A stretch of 64,000 nt of DNA from Halomonas sp. 7T (GCF_025643255.1 NZ_CP087112.1:496001-560000), one strand, 5' to 3'; counted from the first letter of the stretch, positions 32,356 to 42,093 are shown. The notes: generated by a model not told the origin, from the letters alone. Numbers and translations: made by a program.

Positions 32356-33404
32356 AACACCTCCACACGATTCAATTGTTAGACACGCATGCCGGTGGCG
32401 ATGTTAGCCGAATTGTGACCGGCGGTATTGATACGCTGCCCGGCGCCACGGTCCGTGAGCAGATGGAGTATCTGCGTGACGATGCCGATGGCCTCAGACG
32501 CTTGTTGCTGGAAGAGCCCTACGGCATTCCCGAGATGTCGGTGGATTTACTGGTGCCTGCCACAAACCCTGAGGCCGTGGCGGGGTATATCATCATGGAA
32601 GTGATGGGCTATCCGATCTATTCAGGCTCCAATACCCTGTGCACCGCAACGGCCGTGCTAGAGACTGGTATTGTGCCCAAGCAAGAGGGCATCCAGCGCT
32701 TTAAGCTAGAAGCGCCCGCGGGGCTGGTGCAAATTGAAGCGAGCGTGCGTAACGGCGTTGTGGAGTGGGTGACATGCGAAGGCCTGCCCAGCTATATCGA
32801 TACCTACCGTGACACCATTCACGTGCCAAGCATTGGCAACGTGACTTACTCGATTGCTTATAGCGGTGGTTTTTACGCCCTGGTCGATGCCGAGGCCCTG
32901 GGGTTTAAACTAGTACGAGACGAAGAGCAGGCCCTAGCGGCCTGCGCCTATAAAATCGTTGAAGCGATCAAAGCCCAGCGTGGCTTTTCTCATTACACCT
33001 TGGGCGACGTAGGGCCGCTGCCATTTTTGCACTTTATGGGGCCAGAAGAGCAGGTGGCCGAAGGCTATATCCGCTCACGCTCGACCACCTATGTGCATCC
33101 TGGGGTTATCTGCCGTAGCACCACGGGAACCGGAACCTCAGCCCGCTTGGCGCTGATGAACCACGAGGGTCGGTTAACGGTAGGTGATAAGCTAGAAACG
33201 GTGTCGCTGCGAGAAACCGGGTTTATCGGTACATTTACCGGTACGCACCAGGAGGGCGTTTACCAAGTGGTGGAAAACACCATTACGGGGCGCAGCTATG
33301 TGCTGGCAGAATCAAAGATAGTGATCAATTGTGACGATCCGATGGTGGCCTGTGGCGAACTGCATCCTATTCTGAGCGACCGTCACACGACGCCATCGCA
33401 ATAG
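32352..33404 (+). CDS. Proline-racemase-family protein with Ser/Thr in place of the catalytic Cys pair
   Basis: The GTG at 32352 overlaps the stop of the preceding gene (GTGA). The 350-residue protein has the full proline racemase fold. At the first catalytic position (MCGH in racemases) it reads YSGSN, giving Ser91; at the second (SPCGTGTS) it reads STTGTGTS, giving Thr258. Cys/Cys members are racemases or epimerases, and Cys/Thr members are trans-3-hydroxy-L-proline dehydratases. A Ser/Thr pair is different from both, so the reaction cannot be assigned. It is coupled to an MDR dehydrogenase, suggesting a two-step catabolic path. I therefore do not give a gene symbol. Confidence 0.88.
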   Translation: MKHLHTIQLLDTHAGGDVSRIVTGGIDTLPGATVREQMEYLRDDADGLRRLLLEEPYGIPEMSVDLLVPATNPEAVAGYIIMEVMGYPIYSGSNTLCTATAVLETGIVPKQEGIQRFKLEAPAGLVQIEASVRNGVVEWVTCEGLPSYIDTYRDTIHVPSIGNVTYSIAYSGGFYALVDAEALGFKLVRDEEQALAACAYKIVEAIKAQRGFSHYTLGDVGPLPFLHFMGPEEQVAEGYIRSRSTTYVHPGVICRSTTGTGTSARLALMNHEGRLTVGDKLETVSLRETGFIGTFTGTHQEGVYQVVENTITGRSYVLAESKIVINCDDPMVACGELHPILSDRHTTPSQ

Positions 33405-33434
33405 GCGCATTAGCGGATAGCCAAGAGCGTGAAT

Positions 33435-33647
33435 CTACTGGGATGTTTTGACATACCCTTCGCGCTCTAGTCTTTCCCAGACGGGCGCTTTCTCTGCTTC
33501 GGTCATGCTGCCCCAGCAGGCAATCTCATCGAGTGTACGTCCACACCCTTGGCAAAGTTCTTGAGATAGACCTTTATATTGCGAAGCCACTGGTTCGATC
33601 TTACATACTTGGATACAAGGCGACAGGGGGCGGGTAGGTGGTGACAT
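33435..33647 (-). CDS. DUF1289-family small cysteine-rich protein
   Basis: The 70-residue protein has the DUF1289 pattern: SPCIQVCKI near the N-terminus and CQGCGRTLDEIACW in the middle, four cysteines that could bind a metal. I use the ATG at 33647; an in-frame TTG two codons earlier is less likely. The tail is helical and basic. Function is unknown. It is 57 bases downstream of arfB and could be co-transcribed with it. Confidence 0.88.
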   Translation of the reverse strand: MSPPTRPLSPCIQVCKIEPVASQYKGLSQELCQGCGRTLDEIACWGSMTEAEKAPVWERLEREGYVKTSQ

Positions 33648-33704
33648 GGTCAATGCTCAATGGAGTAAAGGTAGGCGCAGTCAGTGGCGAACTAACACAG
33701 CGTG

Positions 33705-34118
33705 TCAAACCGGCACTTTACCACGCAGCGATTTGGTTTTGCCCTTACGCGTTTTGTGATCTACCCGGCGCCGCTGGGAGCCTTTGGTCGGCTTGGTAGG
33801 GCGACGCACTTTGTGCTGCTTAGTGGCGCTTTGTATCAGCGCTTTTAAGCGAGCCAGAGCATCCTCTTTATTGAGCTCAAGTGTGCGGTAGCTTTGCGCC
33901 TTAATAATAATCACGCCCTCTTTGCTGATCCGTTGATCAGAGAGCGCCATCAGGCGTTCTTTGTAGATGGGCGGCAGGGTCGAGCTGTGAATGTCAAAGC
34001 GTAAATGAACCGCAGAAGCGACCTTATTGACGTTTTGGCCGCCTGCACCTTGGGCGCGAATTTGGCTAATATCAATTTCCCAATCCGCCAGCGTCACGCT
34101 ATTTGAGATAGTGAGCAT
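33705..34118 (-). CDS. arfB: Alternative ribosome-rescue factor ArfB (YaeJ)
   Basis: The ATG at 34118 follows AGAGGAA, giving 137 residues. The N-terminal domain holds the release-factor GGQ motif in RAQGAGGQNVNKVASAV. The C-terminal tail is strongly basic (HKVRRPTKPTKGSQRRRVDHKTRKG, quoted only in part: KPTKGSQRRRVDHKTRKG), the part that enters the empty mRNA channel. It lacks the codon-recognition domains of RF1/RF2. The protein hydrolyses peptidyl-tRNA on ribosomes stalled without a stop codon. Confidence 0.95.
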   Translation of the reverse strand: MLTISNSVTLADWEIDISQIRAQGAGGQNVNKVASAVHLRFDIHSSTLPPIYKERLMALSDQRISKEGVIIIKAQSYRTLELNKEDALARLKALIQSATKQHKVRRPTKPTKGSQRRRVDHKTRKGKTKSLRGKVPV

Positions 34119-34354
34119 TGCGTTCCTCTGTACCACATGTAGCCAGTAAGGCTAGCATATTTACTCTCTGGCGTTTTTAAGCCCCTACCGGCAAAACAAT
34201 AAATTACTTTTTGCTACGCAGCGTTTAACGCTAATGTAGATTAAGTCGTATATTCTCCCGCCATAATTAAAAAAGTTTCATTCAGGTACCAGCGTGGGCA
34301 GCCAATTTGGCGGCAGTGCTCACGATCTCAATTTAAAAATAGGGGGACGGCCCA

Positions 34355-35509
34355 ATGCGGCGAATAAGCGTATGGTTAGTGGTGGGGATGCTCTTTTCTC
34401 CGTTGGCTCAGGCAGAGTTAACCTTTGGTCTCGTCGCTCCCGCTAGTGGCAGCGCAGCGCCGCTGGGTATAGGGATGCAGGAGGGTATAGAGGCCTACTT
34501 TTCCGAGGTGAATGCCTCCGGTGGCGTTAATGGTAAGCGGCTAACGCTCACGACGTTCGATGATCAATACCACCCCCTGCAAGCCGCAGAGCATACTCGT
34601 CAACTGGTTAGCGAAGAGCACATACTCGCGGCCATTGGCAATGTCGGTACGCCGACGGCCGCTGTTACCATTCCTATTTATAACGAACATAAAACACTGC
34701 TATACGGCGCGTTTACAGGGGCTGGGATTTTACGCCGCTCACCGCCGGACCGCTATGTGATTAACTTTCGCGCCAGCTACTTACAAGAAACCGCCGCCAT
34801 GATTGATGGCTTACTTGAAGCGGGCATCCAGCCGGAAGAGATCGCCTTCTTCACCCAAAACGACAGCTTTGGCGATGCGGGCTACAGCGGTGCCATCCGA
34901 GCGCTTGAAGGACATGGTTTTACGCAGACCTCGCGCTTAGCTCATGGCCGGTTTACCCGGGGTACGCGAAATATTCACCAGGGGTTAGCCAGTATCCTTC
35001 AAGCACCGGTGGCCCCTCGGGCAATTATTATTGTCGGCACCTACGGCCCAGCGGCGGATTTTATACGCGAAGCCCAGCGCGATTTGCCGTCAGCCGTCTT
35101 TCTTAATGTGTCGTTTGTGGGTAGCCAAGCGTTGCTGGCGTCGCTGGGCAACCACGCTGAAGGCGTGATTGTGACGCAAGTGGTCCCGCCTCTAGATGCG
35201 GATTTGCCCGCCGTTGACGCGTATCGCCAAGCACTATCAACCTATCAGCCAGGTGTTGAGCCAGACTTTATCTCCCTGGAAGGTTATCTTGCGGCGAAGC
35301 TATTGGTGGAGGGTGTAAAAGCGGCGGGTAATCACCCAACCCGCGAAGCGATTATTGATGGCTTGTTAGGGTTAGGCAGCGTGGATATCGGGTTAGGGGA
35401 AGCCCTTAGCCTGGGGCCTAACGACCATCAAGCAAGTGATGCAGTATGGCCGACAATTATTCGCAACGGCCGTTTTGAACCGGTGGACTGGTCAACCGTT
35501 GCTCGGTAG
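34355..35509 (+). CDS. Type-1 periplasmic binding protein (amino-acid/branched-chain type), lone
   Basis: The 384-residue protein has a signal peptide (about residues 1-20, LAQA-ELT) and a Peripla_BP_6 fold like LivJ-type binding proteins (VNASGGVNGKRLTL near residue 53, FTQNDSFGDAGYSGAIRALE near residue 165). No ABC permease or ATPase is nearby. Instead a methyl-accepting chemotaxis protein starts 46 bases downstream. The likely role is ligand recognition for that chemoreceptor rather than uptake. A 236-base upstream space is AT-rich and holds the promoter. Confidence 0.88.
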   Translation: MRRISVWLVVGMLFSPLAQAELTFGLVAPASGSAAPLGIGMQEGIEAYFSEVNASGGVNGKRLTLTTFDDQYHPLQAAEHTRQLVSEEHILAAIGNVGTPTAAVTIPIYNEHKTLLYGAFTGAGILRRSPPDRYVINFRASYLQETAAMIDGLLEAGIQPEEIAFFTQNDSFGDAGYSGAIRALEGHGFTQTSRLAHGRFTRGTRNIHQGLASILQAPVAPRAIIIVGTYGPAADFIREAQRDLPSAVFLNVSFVGSQALLASLGNHAEGVIVTQVVPPLDADLPAVDAYRQALSTYQPGVEPDFISLEGYLAAKLLVEGVKAAGNHPTREAIIDGLLGLGSVDIGLGEALSLGPNDHQASDAVWPTIIRNGRFEPVDWSTVAR

Positions 35510-35555
35510 TAACGCATTTACTGCACTATATTCCTGACATAAGCGAACACCTGAA

Positions 35556-37676
35556 ATGAAAAAATCTTTAAGTATCCGCGCTATGTTAATTAGCCTTTTC
35601 ATAGCGGCGGTGTTGGGTGCAGTTGTACTTGCTGCCACCGGCTGGGCAACGAACCAGCGGCTTATTAATGCTCAGCGCTATATCACCGGCGATGTCTTGC
35701 CACTGCAGGATGCTAGTCGCAGCATGGTGCTGGCAATGGGGGCCTTTGGTCAGCGTCATGCGGATTTGCTGGCGGTACAAAACGAAACAGCGCTGGCTGA
35801 GGTAACCCCCCGCAGCGCGTTAAATGAACGTTTCAGTCAAGCGCGTGAAGGCTTAGCGCGAATTGAACAGCCAGAGCAAAGAAGCCAATTAACGGCGCTC
35901 GATAGCCATTACCAGGCACTGCTCGCAGGCGATGAAGCGCTCGAAGCTGCGCGCCGAGAAGCCCTCAGCTTACAGATACAGATGACGTCGCAGATTAGCC
36001 AAATGGAAGCTGCGATTACCAACGTAATGCTGAGTGCAGATGACCTGGCTGGCCGCGCCGCGCTGGATCAAGTGCGTCACGAACGGCGCCTGCGCGATCT
36101 CATGGAGGCATGGCGTGAAGAGGGCACCACGTCGCTGCCCACCCAGTTACTCGACGATATGTTTGCTCCACGGGCCGATATTGGTCGACTTAGCGGTAAT
36201 GCGCGTATGGCTGTGGCAATGCTTTCTGACCTTGGGCGTCAAATGATGCAGGTCAATCACGTTGATGCGCTAGTGAATTTACGCAATAACGAGATTTCAC
36301 AGCAAGTGGCGCTGGCTCGCCAATCGTTGAGCGCGATTGCGGAGGCGCCCAGCACGGAAGTGGATCAGCGAGCGATGATCAACGAGCTTAATACGGTGCT
36401 ACTCTCGCTCAATGGGCTGATGGTGGAAGATCCTGATTCGGTTTTTGCGCTACGTCAGCAGCAGCTTGTGCTTAATGATCAGGTTCAGGCGGCGCTTACC
36501 CGCGTTTCTCAAGCAACGCGTGATATGCGCGCTGCTCTTGGCGAGCTTGAAGCCTCCATTGTGACGCAGGCGGCTACCGCCAGCAGCGACGCCGAGACGC
36601 TGGCGAATGCTGGCCGCACGCTATTGATTGCGGTCACGTTAGGGGTTATCGCGCTACTCGCTATTTTCGGCTGGCGCACCCTGGTTCGCGTGCTAGGGCC
36701 GCTGGTCGCTATGCGTCAGCAAATGGAGAGCATTAGCGGTGCTGCGGGTAAGAATGCAGATCTTTCAATGCGCTTGGCGTTAGAGCGCAACGATGAGGTA
36801 GGCCAAGCTGCGCAGGCCTTCAACCGCATGATGGATACCTTTGAGAGCATGGTGGCGCAAATTCGTGAAAGTGCTGAGGCCATTGCGGCGAGTAGCCGTC
36901 AAATTGCGGCGGGTAACGAAAACCTTTCTCAGCGTACCGACCAACAGGCGGCGTCTCTGGCCGAAACAGCATCAAGCCTTGAGCAGATTACCGCCACGGT
37001 GAAGCAAACGGCCGACTATGCTGAGCAGGCCAAAGGCGCCAGCGGTGGCGTTGACCATCGGGCGCGTTCGGCAGGAGAAGTCGCCAAGCGCACCACCGAA
37101 GCGATGAGTGACATTCGTCAATCAAGTGAAAAAATCACCTCGATTATTAAAGCGATCGACGACATCGCGTTTCAAACGAACCTGTTGGCGCTTAATGCCT
37201 CCGTAGAAGCGGCCAGGGCAGGCGAGCAGGGACGCGGTTTTGCCGTTGTGGCGCAAGAAGTGCGTAAGCTTGCCGGGCGCAGCGCTGAAGAGGCGGCGCA
37301 AATTCGCCATTTGGTAGATGACAGCGTTAAAAAAGTGAGCGAAGGCGAACAGTTGGTCACCGCGTCCAGCAACCATTTGCAGGATATTATCGATAGCCTG
37401 ACGGAAGTGACCCGCTACGTGACGGAGATTGCCGATGCTACTCAAGAGCAGTCCGCCGGCATCGTCCAAATCAACCAGGCGATTTCGCAGCTGGATCAAG
37501 TGACGCACCAAAACGCACGCTTGGTACAAGAAGCCTCTAGCGCAAGCCACACGCTGGACGAGCGTGCGGGGGAGATGCACTCTCTGGTCAGCCGTTTCCA
37601 GGTCACGAGTACGGGTCAGCGCCCTGCTTCATTGCCTCAGCCAGAGGAGCAGGTGCGCCTGCAGCCGCCCGTTTAA
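35556..37676 (+). CDS. Methyl-accepting chemotaxis protein
   Basis: The 706-residue protein has membrane segments at about 9-30 and 350-372 with a large periplasmic domain between them, mainly helical. A HAMP domain and the cytoplasmic coiled-coil signalling domain follow. The conserved hairpin tip reads [20 protein letters not shown], which contacts CheA and CheW. There is no C-terminal NWETF-like CheR tether; it ends RLQPPV. It is co-transcribed with the binding protein upstream and ends at a strong terminator. Confidence 0.95.
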   Translation: MKKSLSIRAMLISLFIAAVLGAVVLAATGWATNQRLINAQRYITGDVLPLQDASRSMVLAMGAFGQRHADLLAVQNETALAEVTPRSALNERFSQAREGLARIEQPEQRSQLTALDSHYQALLAGDEALEAARREALSLQIQMTSQISQMEAAITNVMLSADDLAGRAALDQVRHERRLRDLMEAWREEGTTSLPTQLLDDMFAPRADIGRLSGNARMAVAMLSDLGRQMMQVNHVDALVNLRNNEISQQVALARQSLSAIAEAPSTEVDQRAMINELNTVLLSLNGLMVEDPDSVFALRQQQLVLNDQVQAALTRVSQATRDMRAALGELEASIVTQAATASSDAETLANAGRTLLIAVTLGVIALLAIFGWRTLVRVLGPLVAMRQQMESISGAAGKNADLSMRLALERNDEVGQAAQAFNRMMDTFESMVAQIRESAEAIAASSRQIAAGNENLSQRTDQQAASLAETASSLEQITATVKQTADYAEQAKGASGGVDHRARSAGEVAKRTTEAMSDIRQSSEKITSIIKAIDDIAFQTNLLALNASVEAARAGEQGRGFAVVAQEVRKLAGRSAEEAAQIRHLVDDSVKKVSEGEQLVTASSNHLQDIIDSLTEVTRYVTEIADATQEQSAGIVQINQAISQLDQVTHQNARLVQEASSASHTLDERAGEMHSLVSRFQVTSTGQRPASLPQPEEQVRLQPPV

Positions 37677-37718
37677 CCCTTGTTTGCCACGCTACATAGC
37701 AAGATAACCACTAGGCAA

Positions 37719-37750
37719 GCCTGCCGCTTTCGCAAGCGGCGGGCTTTTTT
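37719..37750 (+). terminator. Rho-independent terminator after the chemoreceptor
   Basis: GCCTGCCGCTT and AAGCGGCGGGC pair (one G-T wobble) around TCGC, followed by six T. It ends 32 bases before the convergent DUF1499 gene stop. Confidence 0.92.
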
Positions 37751-37781
37751 ATCAGGCGTATACGGCACCGTTCTGGGCTGT

Positions 37782-38552
37782 TTACTCTAAGCGTTCACGC
37801 AGTGCTGTTAGAAATATCTCGATTCGCTGGGCATTGGTGCCAATGTCACTGGCGCCTAGCCGAGAGGCAGAGCGCATATCGACACGCACAGCGTCTTGTT
37901 GCTCGGTTAGGCGTATTACCACGTCATCTTCAAAGCCAAACCATTGAGTCGTGGCGGTCGCTTCAAGGGTGTTCTCGGTAATTGCCGCCACCTGCCAGCC
38001 AGATGCTTCTACCTCCGCTTGGGCTGCCGCTAAAACGCGCGTGACAGGGCCGTCGACCACGAGCGGCTGCACGTTAGGATACGCCGCCCGCTGCTGGCGA
38101 GCGGTGGCCTCGCCGGGGTAGTCCACTGCATTAGGTGCCGCTTCGCGGGCGTCTTTTAAGGCAGTGAAGACGGGAGGATTTTGCATGTCGGTCGTAATGT
38201 CGTGAATCACAGGGGCCTGCTGCGCTCGCTGCCACTGTTGCCACGGTGAATAAAGCAGCGCCAGGGTAGCTGCCATCACCACTACCGCTACCACCCCAGC
38301 ACGAAAGCGGCGGGTGATGCCACTTACCACCAGCAGTAGCACACTGAGCAGCATCGCACCTGCAGCGGCGTATACGCCGTTACGTAGTAATGCGAATGCC
38401 TCGCCAAGTCCAAGCAGTTGCCAGCGGTAAGCCGGGCCAGCGCCCGCCATCAACAGAACAGCAATAAAAAGCGTTAAAACGCTTACCCAGGCCAATAGCG
38501 TTGGCCAGAAACCGCCTTTAGATCGTTGCGAGGTGTTTAATCGTTGAGTCAT
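37782..38552 (-). CDS. DUF1499-family membrane protein
   Basis: The 256-residue protein has an N-terminal membrane part with three hydrophobic segments (about 17-40, 50-70, 80-100) and a soluble C-terminal DUF1499 domain (about 120-250). The DUF1499 signature is visible as VDMRSASRLGASDIGTNAQR. The family is widespread and unassigned. The gene is divergent from a small hypothetical gene with about 110 bases between starts. Confidence 0.85.
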   Translation of the reverse strand: MTQRLNTSQRSKGGFWPTLLAWVSVLTLFIAVLLMAGAGPAYRWQLLGLGEAFALLRNGVYAAAGAMLLSVLLLVVSGITRRFRAGVVAVVVMAATLALLYSPWQQWQRAQQAPVIHDITTDMQNPPVFTALKDAREAAPNAVDYPGEATARQQRAAYPNVQPLVVDGPVTRVLAAAQAEVEASGWQVAAITENTLEATATTQWFGFEDDVVIRLTEQQDAVRVDMRSASRLGASDIGTNAQRIEIFLTALRERLE

Positions 38553-38660
38553 GCCTTTTTCCTAGCGTCTATCGCGTTAACATACCTAGAGAGTGTCTTA
38601 AGCATCACCATCGCTTCCATGGTGTGCTGATTAACCTGACAAAGAGAGTACGCCACAACG

Positions 38661-39014
38661 ATGACTCAACGCGATACAAGCGCCGCCTTAGCGCCCCAGG
38701 TGCGCTCACTTCTACTCAGTATGCCTCGCGCTAAGCTGCCCATGACCTATCAGCAAGTAGCGATTGCGTTAGGACTCAAACCACCAGGCACTATTCAGCG
38801 TGTTGCCCAAGCGCTTGAACAGCTAATGGAAGAAGATGTTGCCGCCGGGCAGCCAATGATTGCCGCGCTGGTGGTTAGCCGCCGAGGTGATCACTTGCCC
38901 GCCGTGGGCTTTTTTGAAAAAGCGGTGGCGCTAGGCCGATTTCCTGAGGATGTTGAGCAACATCACGCGCGTTATGCCGAAGAGCGTGAGCGGGCGCTGA
39001 ACACTATAGATTAA
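38661..39014 (+). CDS. Small hypothetical protein with HTH/winged-helix-like look
   Basis: I do not recognise a family for this 117-residue protein. Residues 28-65 (LPMTYQQVAIALGLKPPGTI and following) look like a helix-turn-helix. The next stretch, ALVVSRRGDHLPAVGFFEKA, could be a wing and final helix. It is soluble, has no signal peptide, and ends in a charged helix. DNA binding is possible but not shown. The frame and codon use look real. Confidence 0.7.
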   Translation: MTQRDTSAALAPQVRSLLLSMPRAKLPMTYQQVAIALGLKPPGTIQRVAQALEQLMEEDVAAGQPMIAALVVSRRGDHLPAVGFFEKAVALGRFPEDVEQHHARYAEERERALNTID

Positions 39015-39024
39015 ACGCTATAGA

Positions 39025-39243
39025 TTAATAGGTTCTTTTGCGCAGTGGCTCAAGCAGATCGCTTAAGCCGTTATGGTCAATTTCATGCATTAACTGAAGA
39101 AGCTGGCCAATCTCTCCTGCAGGAAAACCCTCCCGCGCAAACCAGTTGAGATAAGGCCCAGGTAGGTCGGCAATAATCCAGCCGTGGTGCTTTCCAAAAG
39201 GCATCGTCCGGGTGACGAGTTTTTCAAGGTCTTCAGGTTGCAT
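39025..39243 (-). CDS. DUF3820-family small protein
   Basis: The 72-residue protein contains MPFGKHHGWIIADLPGPYLN, the family signature (MPFGKYKG..L.DLP..YL.W). I use the ATG at 39243; an in-frame TTG upstream is less likely. Proteins of this type (YpeB-like) are short and of unknown function. The gene is convergent with the small helix-turn-helix-like gene at 38661, with 10 bases between stops. Confidence 0.85.
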   Translation of the reverse strand: MQPEDLEKLVTRTMPFGKHHGWIIADLPGPYLNWFAREGFPAGEIGQLLQLMHEIDHNGLSDLLEPLRKRTY

Positions 39244-39458
39244 AAGATAACGTCCGTGCTTGATTAACCGCGTGGGCAAGCATCATGTTGAGTTAGCGAA
39301 AAAGCGAAGATGTTTATCTTCATTAGGATGTTTATTTTCGCATAGCGGGCGCTGGGATAGTGAGCCAACGGATCGCTTTATGCGATGATCTAGCGTAGCG
39401 GTGAATCAATCGTACAATGAAGTCGACCTCAATAACGCCAACGTAACAGGAGATAATC

Positions 39459-39884
39459 ATGAGCCTTTCCCCTTTCCATTTAGCGATTCCAGTCTACGAC
39501 GTGGCGCTTGCCCGCGCGTTTTATAACGATGTGTTTGGCCTTGAAGAAGGGCGCTCTAGCGACCACTGGGTCGATTTTAACTTTTTCGGCCACCAGCTAG
39601 TGATTCACGAGCATCCCAAAACCCCCGGTCAAGAGAGCGCCCACACCAACCCCGTGGACGGTCATAACGTGCCGGTGCCTCATTTTGGCGTGATTTTAGA
39701 GTGGAATGAGTGGGAAACACTGGCCGAGCGCTTAAAAGAACGAGACACCGATTTTATCATCGAGCCTTATATTCGCTTTAAAGGCGAAGTCGGCGAGCAG
39801 GCCACCATGTTTCTACTCGACCCCTGCGGTAACGCCCTTGAGTTCAAAGCGTTTAAAGATAAAAGCCAGATATTTGCCAAGTAA
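39459..39884 (+). CDS. VOC-superfamily (glyoxalase-like) protein
   Basis: The 141-residue protein has two beta-alpha-beta-beta-beta units of the vicinal oxygen chelate fold. Candidate metal ligands are His8 in FHLAIPVYD, His65-region residues and the glutamate in the C-terminal [12 protein letters not shown] strand. The family includes glyoxalase I, extradiol dioxygenases and resistance proteins, and this member is not specific enough to assign. A clear AACAGGAGATAATC segment (AGGAG) precedes the ATG. Single gene. Confidence 0.85.
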   Translation: MSLSPFHLAIPVYDVALARAFYNDVFGLEEGRSSDHWVDFNFFGHQLVIHEHPKTPGQESAHTNPVDGHNVPVPHFGVILEWNEWETLAERLKERDTDFIIEPYIRFKGEVGEQATMFLLDPCGNALEFKAFKDKSQIFAK

Positions 39885-39910
39885 GCCTACCGCCTATTGA
39901 GGCCGACTAT

Positions 39911-40804
39911 CTATGCACGTAGTGCCTGTTCCTGGCGCTTATGCTGTAACGGTGACTCGCCAAAGTAGCGCTTATAGTCTCGGCTGAACTGAGGCACGCT
40001 GCGGTATCCCACGGCCAGTGCGGCTTGGTTCACATTGTGACTATCTTGCAAAATGAGTTGCTGCGCTTTAATCAGGCGCAGCCGCTTTAAATATTGGGCA
40101 GGCGATGAGCGGGTAATCTGCTTAAAGTGCTGATGAAACGTTGATACGCTCATGTTCGCCTGTTGGGCGAGCTGTTCGACGCTAAAATCATCAGCAAACT
40201 GCGCGTGAAGCTTCGAGAGTATCTGCACTATGCGTGCGTAGTGCCCATGCCCTGTTACCAGTGCTCGCAGGGCGGGGCCTTGCTCCCCTTTTAGCGCTTC
40301 AAATACCACATCCCGGATGCGGGCATCGCCCATCAGCGTGCACTCAAGGTCGTCATGCAGCGTGTGAGCTAAGCGCAGCATCGCCATTTGCATTCCTTCG
40401 GTCATCGCAACAGACGCCATGGGCTTAGGGGGCGTTGGGGGCAGGCGACTCTCTCCCATGGCAGTCACCATTTCACTGAGTAACGCGGGGTCCAGCTTGA
40501 CAGAGATGCCGAGCAACGGCGTATCCGGTGAACCATGGGTTTCACACTCGAAAGGCATGGGTAGCGTCTGCACGAGATAGTGGCCCGGGTTGTAATGGAT
40601 CTCACGGTCGCCCAGGTAACCCACTTTACGGCCCTGGGCAATGATAATTAAGCTGGGATCGTACATTAATGGAGTACGCTCCTGATGACGCCCCAGGCAG
40701 AGTAACCCCACCCGTGCCAGTCGAGACGCATTTATCCCGTTCCCGCTCACTAATGGTTTGATTAATTCAGCGAGCGCGCTGCCCGTATGCGCTGTGCTAG
40801 TCAA
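39911..40804 (-). CDS. AraC-family regulator (AraC_N type), TTG start
   Basis: The 297-residue protein has the AraC_N ligand-binding domain (about 15-170, with PLMYDPSLIIIAQGRKVGYL) and two C-terminal helix-turn-helices (about 200-297, with VEQLAQQANMSVSTFHQHFK and GYRSVPQFSRDYKRYFG). No ATG lies near the expected start; the TTG at 40804 has GGGGGAG six bases upstream and is the best start. It is divergent from the zinc alcohol dehydrogenase at 41003 and probably controls it. The ligand is unknown. Confidence 0.9.
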   Translation of the reverse strand: MTSTAHTGSALAELIKPLVSGNGINASRLARVGLLCLGRHQERTPLMYDPSLIIIAQGRKVGYLGDREIHYNPGHYLVQTLPMPFECETHGSPDTPLLGISVKLDPALLSEMVTAMGESRLPPTPPKPMASVAMTEGMQMAMLRLAHTLHDDLECTLMGDARIRDVVFEALKGEQGPALRALVTGHGHYARIVQILSKLHAQFADDFSVEQLAQQANMSVSTFHQHFKQITRSSPAQYLKRLRLIKAQQLILQDSHNVNQAALAVGYRSVPQFSRDYKRYFGESPLQHKRQEQALRA

Positions 40805-41002
40805 GGCTGCTCCCCCTTCGTGATGTGACGTCAGTAGTAATCGACAATTATGATGTTTTTTAGCTATTTTTTGTTATTTTATTGCACATAAAGAGAGAAA
40901 TGAGCAAAAAAAACGTAGCTTCGCTCATCGCTATCTCTCCGTTAGCAGCGAATAATGGAACGACACTTCCGCATATTCGGAACGTTTTAAAAAGGAGTTT
41001 GT

Positions 41003-42064
41003 ATGAGCCAAGCAACATCCTACGCGGCGTTTTCTGCCGACAAACCGCTGGCACCGTTTACCTTTGATCGTCGCGAGCCACGTGCCGACGACGTTGCTAT
41101 TGAAATCCTCTACTGCGGTGTTTGCCACAGTGACCTGCATTTTGCCCGTAACGATTGGGGTATGAGCCAATACCCAGTGGTGCCCGGGCATGAAATTGTT
41201 GGCCGAGTGACCGCTGTGGGTAGCGACGTAACGCGCTTCAAAGCCGGTGATTTGGTCGGTGTCGGCTGCATGGTTGATTCGTGCCGTACCTGCTCCGCGT
41301 GTAAAGACGGCGTAGAGCAGTACTGCACGGAAGGCTTCACCATGACCTACGGCAGCCCCGACCGCCAGGACGGTACCTTAACGCAAGGCGGCTATTCTGA
41401 TGCGATCGTGGTTAGCGAGCACTTTGTGCTGCAAATGCCTGCTGGTATCGACCTCGCCTCTGCGGCGCCCATTTTGTGCGCGGGCATCACGACCTATTCG
41501 CCCCTCAAGCACTTTAACGTTGGCAAAGGCCACAAAGTAGGCGTGATTGGCATGGGCGGCCTTGGTCATATGGGCGTCAAACTTGCGAAAGCGCTGGGAG
41601 CTGAAGTTACCGTATTTACCCGTTCAGACGCTAAAGTAGAAGAGGCCAAGCGCAACGGTGCCGACCACGTGGTGGTTTCTAGCGATGAAGCGCAGATGAA
41701 AGTGGTCGCAGACTCCTTCGACTTTATGCTCGATACCATTCCGGTACAGCACGACCTGAATCCCTACCTGACCTCACTGAAGTACGATGGCACCCACATT
41801 CTGGTGGGCTTGCTAGAGCCTATCGAGCCTGCGATTGAAGCGTTTAACTTGGTATTTAAGCGCCGCGTAGTGGCGGGCTCTCTGATTGGTGGCATTGCTG
41901 AAACTGAAGAGCTACTTCAGCTGTGTGCTGAGCAAAACATCACCTGTGATATCGAGATGTTAGATATTAATAACATTAACGAAGGCTTTGAGCGCATGGA
42001 GAAAGGCGATGTGCGTTACCGCTTTGTCATTGATATGGCGACGCTGAAAGACGCTCCTCTGTAA
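41003..42064 (+). CDS. Zinc-dependent alcohol dehydrogenase (YahK/cinnamyl-ADH-like)
   Basis: The 353-residue MDR enzyme has the catalytic zinc ligands in CGVCHSDLHF and GHEIVG, a four-cysteine structural zinc loop (CMVDSCRTCSACKDGVEQYC) and the NADP-binding VIGMGGLGHMGVKLAKAL motif. It belongs to the cinnamyl-alcohol-dehydrogenase-like group that reduces a wide range of aldehydes with NADPH. AAGGAG at 40990-40995 gives a strong ribosome-binding site. The divergent AraC-type gene is the likely regulator. A hairpin terminator follows. Confidence 0.93.
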   Translation: MSQATSYAAFSADKPLAPFTFDRREPRADDVAIEILYCGVCHSDLHFARNDWGMSQYPVVPGHEIVGRVTAVGSDVTRFKAGDLVGVGCMVDSCRTCSACKDGVEQYCTEGFTMTYGSPDRQDGTLTQGGYSDAIVVSEHFVLQMPAGIDLASAAPILCAGITTYSPLKHFNVGKGHKVGVIGMGGLGHMGVKLAKALGAEVTVFTRSDAKVEEAKRNGADHVVVSSDEAQMKVVADSFDFMLDTIPVQHDLNPYLTSLKYDGTHILVGLLEPIEPAIEAFNLVFKRRVVAGSLIGGIAETEELLQLCAEQNITCDIEMLDINNINEGFERMEKGDVRYRFVIDMATLKDAPL

Positions 42065-42093
42065 ACCCTGTGTAAATAGCGCCATCAATGCAT

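Noticed and set aside
32352..33404. Trans-3-hydroxy-L-proline dehydratase or 4-hydroxyproline epimerase
   Set aside because: The catalytic pair is Ser/Thr rather than Cys/Thr or Cys/Cys, so neither activity can be assigned.
37782..39014. Shared MTQR start of the two divergent proteins at 38552 and 38661 as sign of duplication
   Set aside because: Similarity is limited to four residues; the rest is unrelated.
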